Source: Branchinecta lynchi (lineage: Eukaryota > Arthropoda > Branchiopoda > Anostraca > Branchinectidae). Taken from it: DNA of 64,000 bases. Numbering within the stretch: the stretch's first letter is position 1; each line of letters starts with the position of its first letter. The translations under genes were made by a program, and so were the position numbers. The stretch spans positions 14,613,869 through 14,677,868 of the forward strand of contig JAKZAP010000009.1 of assembly GCA_023053575.1 (NCBI GenBank), written 5' to 3'. The notes beneath the pieces were generated by a model that was not told where the DNA came from, made no database searches, and worked only from the letters and a program-made list of their open reading frames with translations. Shown in pieces: positions 45,091 through 55,801 of this stretch.

Positions 45091-46982
45091 GACTTTCTCT
45101 TTAGTGGGCTCTATGTCCCAAAAGTGACCACCTAAGCTTTCCTTTTGTCTTTGACGAAACTTTCCTTCAACCTTGAAATTTGTGCCAACTATAAACGTAA
45201 GGCATTGCCGAAAGATTTCCTTGGTCACTTTCCTAGCTTTTCCGAGCTCAGCATCTGTAACCCTGGAAAGTCATGCCGTTGTTGAAATTCAAATTTTCTG
45301 CGTCGGGGTGACTTTTGGGTTGTCGTGCAAGCAGAGCACACTCTGAACGTTATTACTAGAGGTGTTTTTCCGTGCTCTCACAAACAGTTTGTGGGTTGAT
45401 TGTGGCTCAAAAAGAGCGTTTCCGCTGTGTTTTGTGCGGCCCACTAGTGGTTCCCGCGATCAACAAGATTTGTGTGGCTCGCTTTGTGGCTCGAACCACC
45501 TGCAGAGGTGATTGTCGATTTCGTGGCCCCCTTTTGCACAGAATGGTAATGATGGAAGCCTTAAGTTCTATATGTTGAGATTTTACCTGAATTTTATTTT
45601 CAGAGATTTTAAATTACCCCCCCCCCCTCCCAAACAAAAAATAGTCAAAATGGCGTTTCCGTGAGATGCAACTTGTGGCTCGACTGTGTGGCACGCAATC
45701 GTGTTTCCGCGACAAACACTCAGAAGTGTGTGACCACAATTGTGTCACGTGAAAACGCCTTAGGTCTATGGTCATCTTGCTAATAACATGGAAAGCTTGC
45801 CTCTTTCATCCGAAAAGCAAAGGCATTCCAGAGGCTTTCTGTTTAGTTGGCTTTAAGTCTCAGAAGTGGCCGCCTGAACTTTCCTTTTGTCTTCGGCGGA
45901 ACTTTCCTTAAACCTTATCTCAGCGGCCATAAAGAAAAGAGAAACCCATGAAGTGTTTGTTAGCCATATAGCTTTCTTTCTTCGAAGGATTTCATAGAAA
46001 GTTCGGGATGCTCCAGGGGAAAGCACGTCCTCGTTAGAAAGTGAATGTTAAAAAAGTTTGGAGAAGCTAATAAGCAAAAAGACAGCAGCAACAGAGATAT
46101 ATGTTGCTTTGATGTTCGCGAAGCATGGGCTGGAATAAGCCTTTACGATTATAAGTTTGTTGTTAAGACTAGCGGAAAACCATACAAACGAATATAAAAG
46201 AAACCAACAGTTGTGAGACTGAAACCTCACGACAAATGTCTTATATTATAGCTATACATACAGTGCAAATAGACACGTTTGTTTTGTGTGGGTTGCGACC
46301 AGTCTACCACAAACCCCTAATTTGTTGATACCCTATGCCAAACGCTGGGCATGTCTGGCAATTTGATATGCCCTATGCCTAACGCTGGAAACAATATCCA
46401 ACACAATTAAATATTGATGATCTGAATGAATCTTAGAAATCAATCAATCAGAATTCTTTTTAGTCGAGTAGGTCAGTTCCGAATCCTTAATGTTCGCTGA
46501 CCACTTTTTTTACACATAAGGATATGTGTGAAGGATGTGGATATGAGAATCTTCTGTTTTTACTTCTTTCATTTGCTTAGTTTCAGTTCGGCACGTTTCG
46601 GTTTCAAATGTTTTGCGCCCAGCTGAAGCGTTACTAGCCAAAATGTTTGGGGGGGGGGGGGCAAGGTATTTACCGACTGGCTGGTCATTTTGACCGACCA
46701 TTTTTGCAGATAAAAACGACTATTTTGAGAAAAACAACCGTGTTGACAAAAAACTACTATTTTTAAGAAAAAATCGATATTTTTTTACAAGAAATCGACT
46801 GTTTAAAAATAATCGATTGTTTCCAAGAAACAAATCGAATTTTAACGAAAAATATAGGGTATCCAGAAATCAGGGGTTTGTGGTAGGCTGGTCGTGAGTG
46901 CTACTTCGCAAGAAGGTTAAATTGGCTGAACATTGTAACTCTTATTGCTCTATTACTGTTGCACCAATACTGTGCAAATTAT
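44583..46982. repeat. O long inverted repeat, arms about 360-400 bp
   Basis: Left arm 44583-44940, right arm 46586-46982, spacer about 1.6 kb. Arms share CAGTCGGTAAATACCTTGCC (inverted on the right), AACGCTTCAGCTGGGCGC and a ladder of TCGATT/TCGTTTTT words. The right arm has about 22 extra bases at 46872-46893. Confidence 0.87.
45400..45600 (+). repeat. P repeat (TGTGGCTC), copy 1
   Basis: GTGGCTCAAAAAGAGCGTTTCC and TGATTGTCGATTTCGTGGC correspond to 58960-59185 (GTGGCTCACAAAGAGTCGTT, GATTTTCGATTTTGTGGC). Repeated TGTGGCTC words. No protein conserved. Confidence 0.65.
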
Positions 46983-47097
46983 TTGAGCTCCTTGTTGTTA
47001 ATTGTGTCAGACATCCAGTTTGCTTCGGTTAGAACCGAGAACATGCACACCGTGTAATACCGAACACTCTATATCATATGTATTAATAGTATTTGCG

Positions 47098-47244
47098 TTT
47101 TTGCAGATACCATGGTATCTGATACCACGGTCTAAAGTCGTTTTTGCAATTATCGTGATATCTGGCCCGTTATCGCGGTATCAGATATTCAGATACTACG
47201 GTCCGACCGTGGTAACGGGTCGTGGTATCTGAGAAGTCATCTTT
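47098..47244. repeat. S repeat, second copy
   Basis: TTTTTGCAGATACCATGGTA through TGGCCCGTTATCG to GTGGTATCTGAGAAGTCATC. Matches the reverse complement of 17886-18031. Confidence 0.75.
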
Positions 47245-47245
47245 T

Positions 47246-47812
47246 CAGCCGGATTCCGAGCGATTTATGTATCCGGTGAGAAAATGATTGTCAGATGCCA
47301 ATTCAGCATGTCTTCTTACTCGCAAATCGAACATCTTGTCGAATTTAAATAAAACTTTTACTTTTGACAAATTCTCCGGCTTTGGCCGGATTCCGGCCGA
47401 ACTAATTGTCAGGCGGGAAACTAAATTTCATATTCGGACTCAGCACGTCTCCTTGCCCCTAAGTCGACCCTTTAATCAACTTCATACTAAACTTTTACTT
47501 TTCACAAATTTTCTGGTTTTCGCCGGATTCCCGATGAATTATTTGTTCGGCGAGAAAATAAATTTCATATTCGAATCAGCATGTCTCCTTGCCCCTATAC
47601 CAACTATCTCAGTAGCAGTCAAAAATATTTTGTTCGCCCCTTAATTCGAAACCCCTCCCCCACCCTCAAATATAGGGCTACAGAGCCCATCTTCTAACTT
47701 GACCTGTACTTTAACCCAAAGGATCCTCCCACCAAGTTTCATCAAAATATCTCAATCCCTTCGAGAGTTATCGCGCGGACAAACGGACAACTTTTGCGAT
47801 GTCATAGATATC
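47246..47812 (-). mobile_element. Family A element, fragment A5
   Basis: Diverged partial copy lacking both GGGATCCC ends. Contains about three units with GGCCGGATTCCGGCC, then the CCCCTCCCCCACCC and CACCAAGTTTCATCAAAATA tracts, and stops at GATGTCATAGATATCCCT. It lies directly after S2 (47098-47244), with only a few bases between. Confidence 0.8.
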
Positions 47813-47875
47813 CCTGACAAAACTCCCATGACAAAGAACGCAGCTATTATCAAATTCAGCCGTAAACCAAGTAAA

Positions 47876-48035
47876 AGTGCGAACACACGATCAGGATTTC
47901 CCCGCCAGATTTCCTGCACTTTCATCATCAAGTTGAAAAAATTTCAACTTTTCCATATGGAAGTGATGATGGTGCTAAAAATCCGGGCAGGAATTCCAGA
48001 CCAGGAGCTCTGGATCCTGATCGTGTGTCCGCACT
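47876..48035. mobile_element. I hairpin element, copy 2
   Basis: AGTGCGAACACACGATCAGG ... TCCTGATCGTGTGTCCGCACT, 160 bp. It abuts the left arm of L, and the first 15 or so bases of I recur at the outer end of L's right arm (AGTGCGGAAACAC near 50045). Confidence 0.85.
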
Positions 48036-50280
48036 TTAAAGAGAGTTCCTAGACGTGCTTGACTTTAAATCCGTAGCCACTGTGAGAGTGATGCCATAAG
48101 GAAAGTAAAAGTAGGACATTTTATAAGTAGTATACTGAAAGACAAAAATGCTCCTTGGCCGGGATTTGAACCCTGGACCATCTTCTAAGTTGCTCCGACG
48201 ATGGAGTCCTAGACTTCTAAATTAAATTCGAAACAAGACCAAAGGTTTCGATGGGATCCCAAAAATTCAATATCTGATCCAGACAACCGGGTCTTGCCTT
48301 AGCCAGATCAAGTCATCGCCAGACTTACAATTAAAATTCAGAAACAGATTAAGTCCAAATAGCTAATCACCTGAGAAAACCAAGTTTAGATATGGATTCA
48401 GCATGCGTGTTTACCCCTATAAGTCATATCTGTTTTGAAGAAAACTTCCTGCCACTTCTGCCAATTGCCCAGTTCCGGCCGAACTCCAGAACTACTTGTC
48501 CGGCGAAAAAAGAAAGCTCAAAGACGAAATCAGGGTATCTTCTTTTCCCAGTAATGAACCTCTAATCAACTTCAAACAGAAATTTAGCTTATTAACAAAT
48601 TTTCCGATTCCAGCCGGATTCCGGTCGAACTATATGTCCGGGTAAAATATGATTGTCATACAGGGACTCAGCATCTCTTCTTACCCCTAAATCGCTTACC
48701 TAATCAACTAGAAATAAAACTTTGACTTCCAACAGTTTTCCGGTTTTGGCCGGATTCCGGGCGAACTACATGTCCCGGTAGAAAATTATTTTCACATAAG
48801 TGTTCAGCATGTCTTCTTGCCCTAAATCGAACATCTAATCAACTCCAAATAAAACTTTTAATTTTGACAAACTTTCCGGTTTGTGCCGGATTCCGGTCGA
48901 AATACTTGTCCGTCGAGAAAATAGTTTTCACCATCGTCTTCAGCATGTCTTCCTACCTCTAAATCGAACATCTAATCCACTTCAAATAAAACTTTTACTT
49001 TCAACAAACATTCCGGTTTGGCCGGATTCCGGGCGAAATACTTGTCCGTCGAGAAAATAGTTTTCACCATCGTCTTCAGCATGTCTTCCTACCCCTAAAT
49101 CGAACATCTAATCAATTTCAAATACAACTTTTACTTTCAACAAACTTTCCGGTTTGGGCCGGATTCCGGGCGAAATACTTGTCCGTCGAGAAAATAGTTT
49201 TCACCATCGTCTTCAGCATGTCTTCCTACCCATAAATCGAACATCTAATCAACTTCAAATAAAATTTTAATTTCAACAAACTTTCCGGTTTTGTCCGGAT
49301 TCCGGTTGAACTACTTGTCCGATGACAAAATGGTTTTCACCATCGTGTTCGCCATGTCTTCTTACCCCATAATCGACTATCACATTAGCTGTTTCAAAAT
49401 ATTTTGTTTGCCCCTTAATTTGAATCCCCTCCCCCACCCCTAAATGTAGAGCTACAAAGCCCATCTACCAACTTGACTGGTCCGACCACCCACCGAATCC
49501 TCACACCAAGTTTCATCAAAATATCTCATTCCCTTCGAGAGTTATCGTGCTTACAGACGGACGGACGGACGGACAGACGGACAACTTTTGCGATGTCATA
49601 GGTATCCCTCCACTTACGTTTTGGGATCCCAAAAACTGTTTCTGGTTTATTGGGCATGCTGCAAGCCCCTTGTGTAAAGTGCAATCTATGTATTATTAAA
49701 AGTAGGAGATATGGGTTGTTGCAGGCAGTGCGATAGTTAGAGCTTTGATATTAGTTGGTAGAATATCCATGAACAAACCCCTGAAATTTACTGCTTGAAA
49801 AATGTTAAATTTTTTGGTTTGGGTTTTTAATAAACCAGAAACAGTTTTTTCGAAATTAATTTAGAAGTCTAGGACTCCATGTCGGAGCAACTTAAAAGAT
49901 GGTCCTGGGTTCAAATCCCGGCCAAGGAGCATTTTTGTCTTTCAGTATACTACTTATAAAATGTCCTACTTTTACTTTCCTTAGGGCATCTCTCTCACAG
50001 TGGCTACGGATTTAAAGTCAAGCACGTCTAGGAACTCTCTTTAAAGTGCGGAAACACTTATTGGCCACGGTGCAAGCCACTTGTGTAAAGTGCCATCTAT
50101 ATCGCTTACGCTGAAATAAGAAGTGTTATTATTATTATTATTATGTATTATTAAAAGTTGGACATATGGGTTGTTGCAGGCAGTGCGATAGTTAGAGCTT
50201 TGATATTAGTTGGTACAGTATCCATGAACAAACCCATGAAATTTACTGCTTGAAAAATGTTAAATTTTTTGGTTTTATCA
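48030..50280. repeat. L long foldback with tRNA-like T-arm, split by A6
   Basis: Left arm 48030-48233 plus 49631-49650, interrupted by A6; loop 49651-49829; right arm 49830-50056. The arms pair over more than 200 bp. Each contains GGGTTCAAATCCCGGCCAAG (49908-49927 plus strand, complement near 48153-48172), a complete tRNA T-arm with B-box. The loop sequence (GGGTTGTTGCAGGCAGTGCG) is repeated once more at about 50062-50280 with a (TTA)n insert. Confidence 0.85.
48234..49630 (-). mobile_element. Family A element, copy A6, inserted in the L foldback
   Basis: Starts CAAGACCAAAGGTTTCG and ends GGGATCCC; about 1.4 kb with about eight internal units. It interrupts the left arm of the L inverted repeat; the undamaged right arm (49830-50056) shows the empty site. 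Confidence 0.9.
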
Positions 50281-50511
50281 GGTTTAAATATTTGTATTTA
50301 TGGTAATGAAAATTTTAAGGTTTACTGTAACGAAGAAAATTTATTTTATATATTTAAAGATTGGTGGGCTTAAAAAAACGGACAACGATGTAACTGATTT
50401 TTTGTCCGGATTTCTTTCTGTGGAAAACTGTAGGCTAATGAGCTGCCCCCCCCCCCCCGCATCGCTAATGCCTTATTGTGTTTATTTGACTATAATTCTC
50501 CCTGGTTTCAG

Positions 50512-50659
50512 GATGGACGGGAAGTTGCCGAGGACACAAGATCGAGTCGCTGGTCCCTTCATGTCGACAGGGTCCGCATCGAGGACACGGGGGAATATAC
50601 ATGCGTGGCAAAAAATCCCCTAGGATTAGCAAATGCAACTTTCCAAGTAGAAGTTACAG
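50512..50659 (+). CDS. FGFRL1: FGFR-like receptor exon: second half of Ig domain D2
   Basis: Acceptor ccctggtttcag, entry phase 0; 49 codons plus one base; donor gtatgt, exit phase 1. The peptide reads DGREVAEDTRSSRWSLHVDR, then V-R-I-E-D-T-G-E-Y-T-C-V-A-K-N, then PLGLANATFQVEV. D-T-G-E-Y-T-C holds the second D2 cysteine. N-A-T is an N-glycosylation sequon located where I recall N-A-T in vertebrate FGFRL1 D2. Joined to 39715-39875 the core reads MWYR-DGREV, the same split position relative to the Trp as in D1, suggesting that the intron predates the Ig-domain duplication or was inherited in both domains. Upstream is a C-tract and a good pyrimidine tract. Very likely a real exon: frame, phase and motif all agree. 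Confidence 0.87.
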
Positions 50660-50929
50660 GTATGTAACATTAACTTATATTCAGTATTTGTGCGTTCTTG
50701 GGCTCATTTGCATTTAAATTGTCTGCCGGTTTTTATACCTTGGGTAATAATTTGCTCACATCTCCCGAATATTTTGGACTTGTGTAATCTGTTTCGATTG
50801 GACAGCTCTAGCAACAGCCTACCGAGAGCCCTTGCCAAGAAAGGCCGAAATATGGCTGCCAAAGCACCCATCCCAAAACATCCAAACTTTCCATTTTGAG
50901 CCATTGTTTGAATATACTCGATAGGCCTA

Positions 50930-51086
50930 CACTGTAAAGAATAACCTTGCAGTATTTCCTACTGGGATTAATCTTGTCTTTATTGAGATAAGACTATCCT
51001 AATTCGGATTAATTTTATCCCAATAGAGATAAGATTAATCCCAGTAGCAAATACTGCATCCTTATTCGGAGAAACTTTTTGCAGTT
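50930..51086. mobile_element. Q element, single copy
   Basis: CACTGTAAAGAATAACCTTG to AACTTTTTGCAGTT, with the same foldback core as the dimer at 31828 and TA on both sides. Confidence 0.83.
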
Positions 51087-51670
51087 TAGCCTACATCATC
51101 CGGGACCATTTGTGAATAACATTTCTGAAATCATTCGAGTCTTACGTTTATTTCTTGTTTTGACTGAACTCGTGTCTTCCGGCAATAATTTTTCACTCAG
51201 TCCGTGCCGGCTGGTCCTTTTTATCCGAATCCCAGCTACATTTCTGGTTTACCTTTCATTTGTTTATTATTGCATATGTCTGATTAATCATTAGGGATGA
51301 TATATGGCCCTTAGAACAGACCACTGTGTGTGTAGATAAGAAATATGAATGATAAACAGACTACTGTTTGCACGAGATTTTGCTTGCGCGCAGGGTGTGA
51401 GCGTGAAGAATTTATCTGTTTGTTTTCACAGTGGTTTGGTTCTAATAGACCGTCGCCTTGATCTTCGACCTTAGTCGTTTGCACTTGATGAATTTGTCTC
51501 GGAAATGTGCTCAGCCAAAAAATTATGTTTAGAATTTAAAGTTTAACTAAAAAGCCATCTTATTTTTGTAGAAATCTTTTTAAACACCCCGACTTATTCA
51601 GACTCTTGAGGGATTATCTGATTTCCACAATGGGGTCTAGTAGGGACGGAGAATACGGATGGCTTCTCGA

Positions 51671-52023
51671 TAGAGCAAAATAACACTAGGGAGTAGCGAC
51701 CTATACTTTCCATGATTTGCAAACGGGCCATACTCGTAGCGCAGCCCAGTACGCTTACGGCATTTAAAGCGAGACAGACTTGCAGGTTTAGAAATTTCTA
51801 GGAAAGAAAAGTTGCGGTCTGCACACACCAAGGAAACAATGGAGGCTGCATCATTTTTTTGCAATGTTCAGAATATGAAGTTATCGAGCCAGCGTTGGTG
51901 AACGACTGATTGAGTTTCAGTAGGGAGGTTCTCTATCGCTGGTGCTGCTAGTATAGCTGCTATTCAAGTGTGTGTCAATCTTGTCAGGTCCTGGCGCTAC
52001 TCTCTAGTGTCATTTTGCTCTGC
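51671..52023. mobile_element. E element, long copy
   Basis: Starts TAGAGCAAAATAACACTAGG, ends CTAGTGTCATTTTGCTCTG; terminal repeats continue as GAGTAGCG. Interior has CGGGCCATACTCGTAGCG, shared with 1-199. Confidence 0.82.
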
Positions 52024-52056
52024 CTCCCAACAAGACCGGCTCAACAACTGATGGTA

Positions 52057-52225
52057 GGTTTACACACTGCGTAAAATCTGAGCGTATTTTACGCACGTTT
52101 TGAGCTTGAAAACATTTCTAGCAATACGGACGTATTAGAGAAATCGGTCCGTTTTGTACTTAAATACGTCCGTATTGCTAGAAATCTTTTCAAAATACGC
52201 TCGGATTTTACGCAGTGTGTAAACC
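52057..52225. mobile_element. T hairpin element
   Basis: GGTTTACACACTGCGTAAAA on the left pairs with its complement ending GTGTGTAAACCC; further pairing blocks TCTAGCAATACGGACGTATT and complement. About 170 bp, single copy in the window. Confidence 0.82.
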
Positions 52226-52418
52226 CGCAATGAACCGCTAAATTTAAACAAGAGAACAAACGTGATTTTCCTGGCTTCCACTTTGATCGGTGGAAACCAA
52301 ACCTTAAGCTTGTTATCTCCGGCCCGTAGCTTTTTCGTGACGTCATAAAAGAAATACGGAAATTCGATTAAATTAATGTTGCAGAATATATATTTGTATC
52401 AGTATATGTAGCGGCCAG

Positions 52419-52794
52419 TAGTGTTGGGCAATATTTGGATTTTTCGATATATCGATATTTTCACTTTCGATATTCGATAATCGATACACCGATATCGATA
52501 TTTCTTTGGTAAGTTTCGCTGTAGGATACGTCTCGTTTCGCCAAAATTACTATCGAAATTGTCGTTGAATAGCATCTTGCATCATCTTAAACTCTGAATA
52601 AATGAGAACTGAATTACGAAGACATATGCTCCAATTTCGGATATATAAATGTAGGTTATGTTGGATTATTTACAATAATTATGAATGAAGAAATATCGTT
52701 TTCGATATCGATATTTACGTTTCGATATTCGATATCGATATTTGGTCCGATATATCGATATATCGTTATCGATATCGAATATCGCCCAACACTA
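52419..52794. mobile_element. hAT-like element with GATATC-rich interior
   Basis: Ends TAGTGTTGGGCAATATT and AATATCGCCCAACACTA (inverted), flanked by GCGGCCAG at 52411-52418 and 52795-52802. The inside near both ends is built of overlapping TCGATATATCGATA / TTCGATATCG palindromes. 376 bp, non-coding. Confidence 0.93.
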
Positions 52795-53087
52795 GCGGCC
52801 AGCGAGGCGCTGGACGCGTTTGCACTTATAAACGGTTCTAGGGACAATCAGTTCCGTTCGTAAATGGAAAATATAGACTTTTCGGTTACGTCACGAGCCG
52901 TAGATAATCGGCTAAAGTTTAGTCAACGCAATTTGATCAAGATCGAATTTCTTGGCTAAGGAATCAAACATCATTTGATATTAGACGGTGCGAATATCAA
53001 ACTGACAATCTACCATTTTTTGGTATTCTTCTTGTTTACATAGCTTGTATATTTCTGGGAATCGTTTGCCGTTGTAGATATATTCAA

Positions 53088-53180
53088 ATCATGCATAAAA
53101 CGAATACGTCAGCTAGGATGCTTTGGCAACAATATTTTGGTCCTTCTTGGCAAGGGTCCTCGTCAGGCTGTCGAACAGGG
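53088..53180 (+). repeat. H-related half element (H6)
   Basis: ATGCATAAAACGAATACGTC to CTTGGCAAGGGTCCTCGTCA: one arm of the H2 subfamily, no second arm found. Confidence 0.65.
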
Positions 53181-53242
53181 ACAACGTTGGAGAAAGAACA
53201 AACCTGCAATAAATAACTGAAGCTTCTGCCGACTATAAAAAC

Positions 53243-53935
53243 ATCCTGCCCTCTCAGCCCATGAAATTATTAGCCAGTTTTTCATTCCTGAACCCGATTA
53301 ATGTGCTTGTCACTGTGTACAAATTTTAAGCCTATTTAGTGTTTTTTATTTATATGAAAAGAATGTTGTCGTGTTTCTTTACACTGTTTTGTTTAAGTGT
53401 TTTAATAGTAGTAGTAGTAGTAGTAGAACAGTTTTATTGAAAACTAACATTTTGTTTTCAATAGCACAACAAAAGCGGGGCTTGCGAGGCTGTGCTAACT
53501 TGTAAGAGATACAAAAAAAAGAGAGAAGAGAGAGTATGGAGAATGAGACCATGTACTGATACCAAAACAAAACAAAAACATTACCTTACGTGACCCCCAA
53601 ACAACAAAACACCACAAACGAAAATGATATAAATCTTACATAAAACAAACCTGAAAGAAAAATTATTTAATCAGTTTCGAAGGTATACCTGCTGAGCAAC
53701 TCCGTACGTAGATCCGACTTAAACTGGTTAAAATTACCTATTTCCTTAATACCTTTACTTAGTTTATTCCACAGCTTGGAAGCTTGTAAATAATGGAGAA
53801 GGAAGACCTACTTGTAACTTGCCGAGGAACCTCAATATATGTATATTTTAAATTTTAAAATATGTATATTTTACTTTTGTATTTTATTCATACTCCGCTG
53901 TTACGCAAACAGCGGGTCATAAATAAATAAATAAA
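53243..53935 (+). mobile_element. LINE 3' tail, split by another LINE
   Basis: Matches 36640-36884: ACATCCTGCCCTCTCAGCCC through TTTGTTTAAGTGTTTTAATA, then interruption at about 53408-53855, then TTTTACTTTTGTATTTTATT, the hairpin CCGCTGTTACGCAAACAGCG and an (AAAT)n tail. Confidence 0.85.
53408..53855 (-). mobile_element. 5'-truncated LINE inserted in a LINE tail
   Basis: Read on the minus strand, it encodes HYLQASKLWNKLSKGIKEIG and continues NFNQFKSDLRTELLSRYTFE-TD with a stop at complement 53667-53669. L-W-N-x-L-x-x-x-I-K and F-K-x-x-L are typical of the extreme C-terminus of LINE reverse transcriptases. The 3' end is a (TAC)n tail at 53408-53425. Insertion site AT-rich; the duplication is roughly TTTTAATA. 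Confidence 0.85.
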
Positions 53936-54189
53936 AATATAAATAATGAAACGTTGCAATTGCTAAATATTCAAGGATATACGTCGTCTATAAGCCCATG
54001 GAGGTACCACAAATCCAAAAGGGAAGGTTCAAAGAAGGAAATCTACTATTCGTGAACAGTTTCGTGTTTGTCTCATATCTTTAGGCTTAAGCGAAAAAGT
54101 TATGGGGAACCAAATTGCCGTTTATCAGCCATTTCCGGCGAAACTTTAAGAATTTCTATTGTATTAAAATAATCAATGATGAATTTTCA

Positions 54190-54640
54190 GCTTGGAAATA
54201 GGGTTGCTAGTATATTCAAGTTTAATGAGGGTTGTAAGTTCAGATTCAGTAAGGGTCAATGTAAGTATAGAATAGAATAGTGTTTATTTAGCTTCAATGA
54301 GCCATACACAGATTTTTATACACACGGCATACAAATATATTAATACACTGAAAACATAATGATCCTAGGACACATACATAAACTACCTTCTATTTAAATT
54401 TCCACTCACATAATCTACCACCATTTTTATAACGCTGTCTTTAGTCGATGTCAATATACCAGGGAAGAGCAACCCTCCCCCAAAATGATCCGGTAAAGGA
54501 GACTCCTGGCACTGCCCTAGGAGGTGGGCATTTCGGATTGTTAAATCTGTCAAATGTAAATAAGTGTCCGTGCCTTAATTTGACTTTGTAGCGAATAGTC
54601 AAAATAAAGTAGTGTTAGTCTGTCCATGTTTACATGACAG
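54190..54640 (+). repeat. Repeat F, copy interrupted by a LINE
   Basis: Blocks of F at 54190-54275 and 54520-54640 flank an unrelated minus-strand segment (about 54276-54515). On the minus strand that segment ends in AATAAACACTATTCTATTCT, a LINE-like 3' tail with TATTC repeats. Confidence 0.78.
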
Positions 54641-54735
54641 AAATGGCGAGCGTGCACTATTTTTATCACCTGTAGCATTATGTTGACGTGTTTTTCAATT
54701 TTTGGTCATCACTGCACATCTTTCCGGGGCATCTA

Positions 54736-55354
54736 CGCAATAGCACTAGACACGACTGAACTGGTTTATATGAATAAATCAGCTGAGATTTACTCTAGCA
54801 ACATTCCGTCTCTTTTTGGTAAGGGTCCTCTTCAGGCTTAAGCTAGGAAGACGAACCTACCATCAGCTCCGTCAATTTTGTCAACCGAACTCATGCTGAC
54901 TTCACCCAACTCGTGTGAAACAATGACCCTTGTTGAACTGTTGAACGCAATAGCACTAGGCACGACTGAACTGACTTATATGAATAAATCAGCTGAGATT
55001 TACTCTAGCAACATTCCGTCTCTTTTTGGTAAGGGTCCTCTTCAGGCTTAAGCTAGGAAGACGAACCTACCATCAGCTCCGTCAATTTTGTCAACCGAAC
55101 TCATGCTGACTTCACCCAACTCGTGTGAAACAATGACCCTTGTTGAACTGTTGAACGCAATAGCACTAGGCACGACTGAACTGATTTATATGAATAAATC
55201 AGCTGAGATTTACTCTAGCAACATTCCGTCTCTTTTTGGTAAGGGTCCTCTTCAGGCTTAAGCTAGGAAGACTACCATCAGCTCCGTCAATTTTGTCAAC
55301 CGAACTCATGCTGACTTCACCCAACTCGTGTGAAACAATGACCCTTGTTGAACT
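54736..55354 (+). repeat. 210-bp tandem repeat, three units, with H-type core
   Basis: Units start at 54736, 54946 and 55156 with CGCAATAGCACTAG. Each contains GGTAAGGGTCCTCTTCAGGC, the H core, followed by TTAAGCTAGGAAGACG. The third unit lacks about 5 bp. Part of the unit (TTTTGTCAACCGAACTCATG) recurs at 57815-57836. Confidence 0.93.
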
Positions 55355-55433
55355 TAAAAACCTAATTAAACTTGAATATAGCCTACTGAGTATTCACAAT
55401 CTGAACATTTATCAACAAATAGTTCAATACAAG

Positions 55434-55801
55434 CCCGATGAAAAACTTGTAGCCTGCGTAGTAGTACGAAAACGTTGCATGTAATAATATGTAATAGCAA
55501 AGAATACTATCATTTAATGTGCCTCAGACTGGTCCAATCTTATGTAGTAGTATCCAGTAGCATCCCTATGCAGCAGCACGGTAGCCTTGAAGTAGAAGCA
55601 TGTAGTAGCATTGTTAGTACTGCATGCAACTTTTTCGTGCTACTTCGTAGTAAGTGCATCCAGTCTTGCTAATAGTAGCATATAGTAGTATGCAGCAACA
55701 CGGTAGCCTTGAAGTAGAAGCATGTAGCAGCATCGTTAGTACTGCATGTAACTTTTTTGTACTACTTCATAGTACTATTTTGAGATAAATTTTTCATCGG
55801 G
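55434..55801 (-). mobile_element. N element, copy 2, with internal duplication
   Basis: CCCGATGAAAAACTTGTAGC to TAAATTTTTCATCGGG. Contains the CACGGTAGCCTTGAAGTAG block twice (about 55570 and 55700), explaining its greater length. Confidence 0.85.

Larger units (their letters stand above)
39876..50511 (+). other. Intron between the D2a and D2b exons
   Basis: A 10.6-kb intron. It contains N1 (40117-40395), a G-tract repeat (40790-40945), repeat J interrupted by H5 (41660-42250), C repeats (from 42915), D tandem repeats (43085-44075), the O inverted repeat (44583-46982), repeat P (45400-45600), S2 (47098-47244), A5 (47246-47812), I2 (47876-48035) and the L foldback with A6 inside (48030-50280). 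Nothing assignable in 40396-40789, 40946-41659, 42251-42914, 45111-45399, 45851-46290 or 50281-50511 (the last holds a C-tract near 50448). Confidence 0.75.

Noticed and set aside
49853..49931. A functional tRNA in the L arm
   Set aside because: Only the T-arm and a 3' acceptor-like stretch fit; no matching 5' acceptor, D arm or anticodon arm could be drawn.
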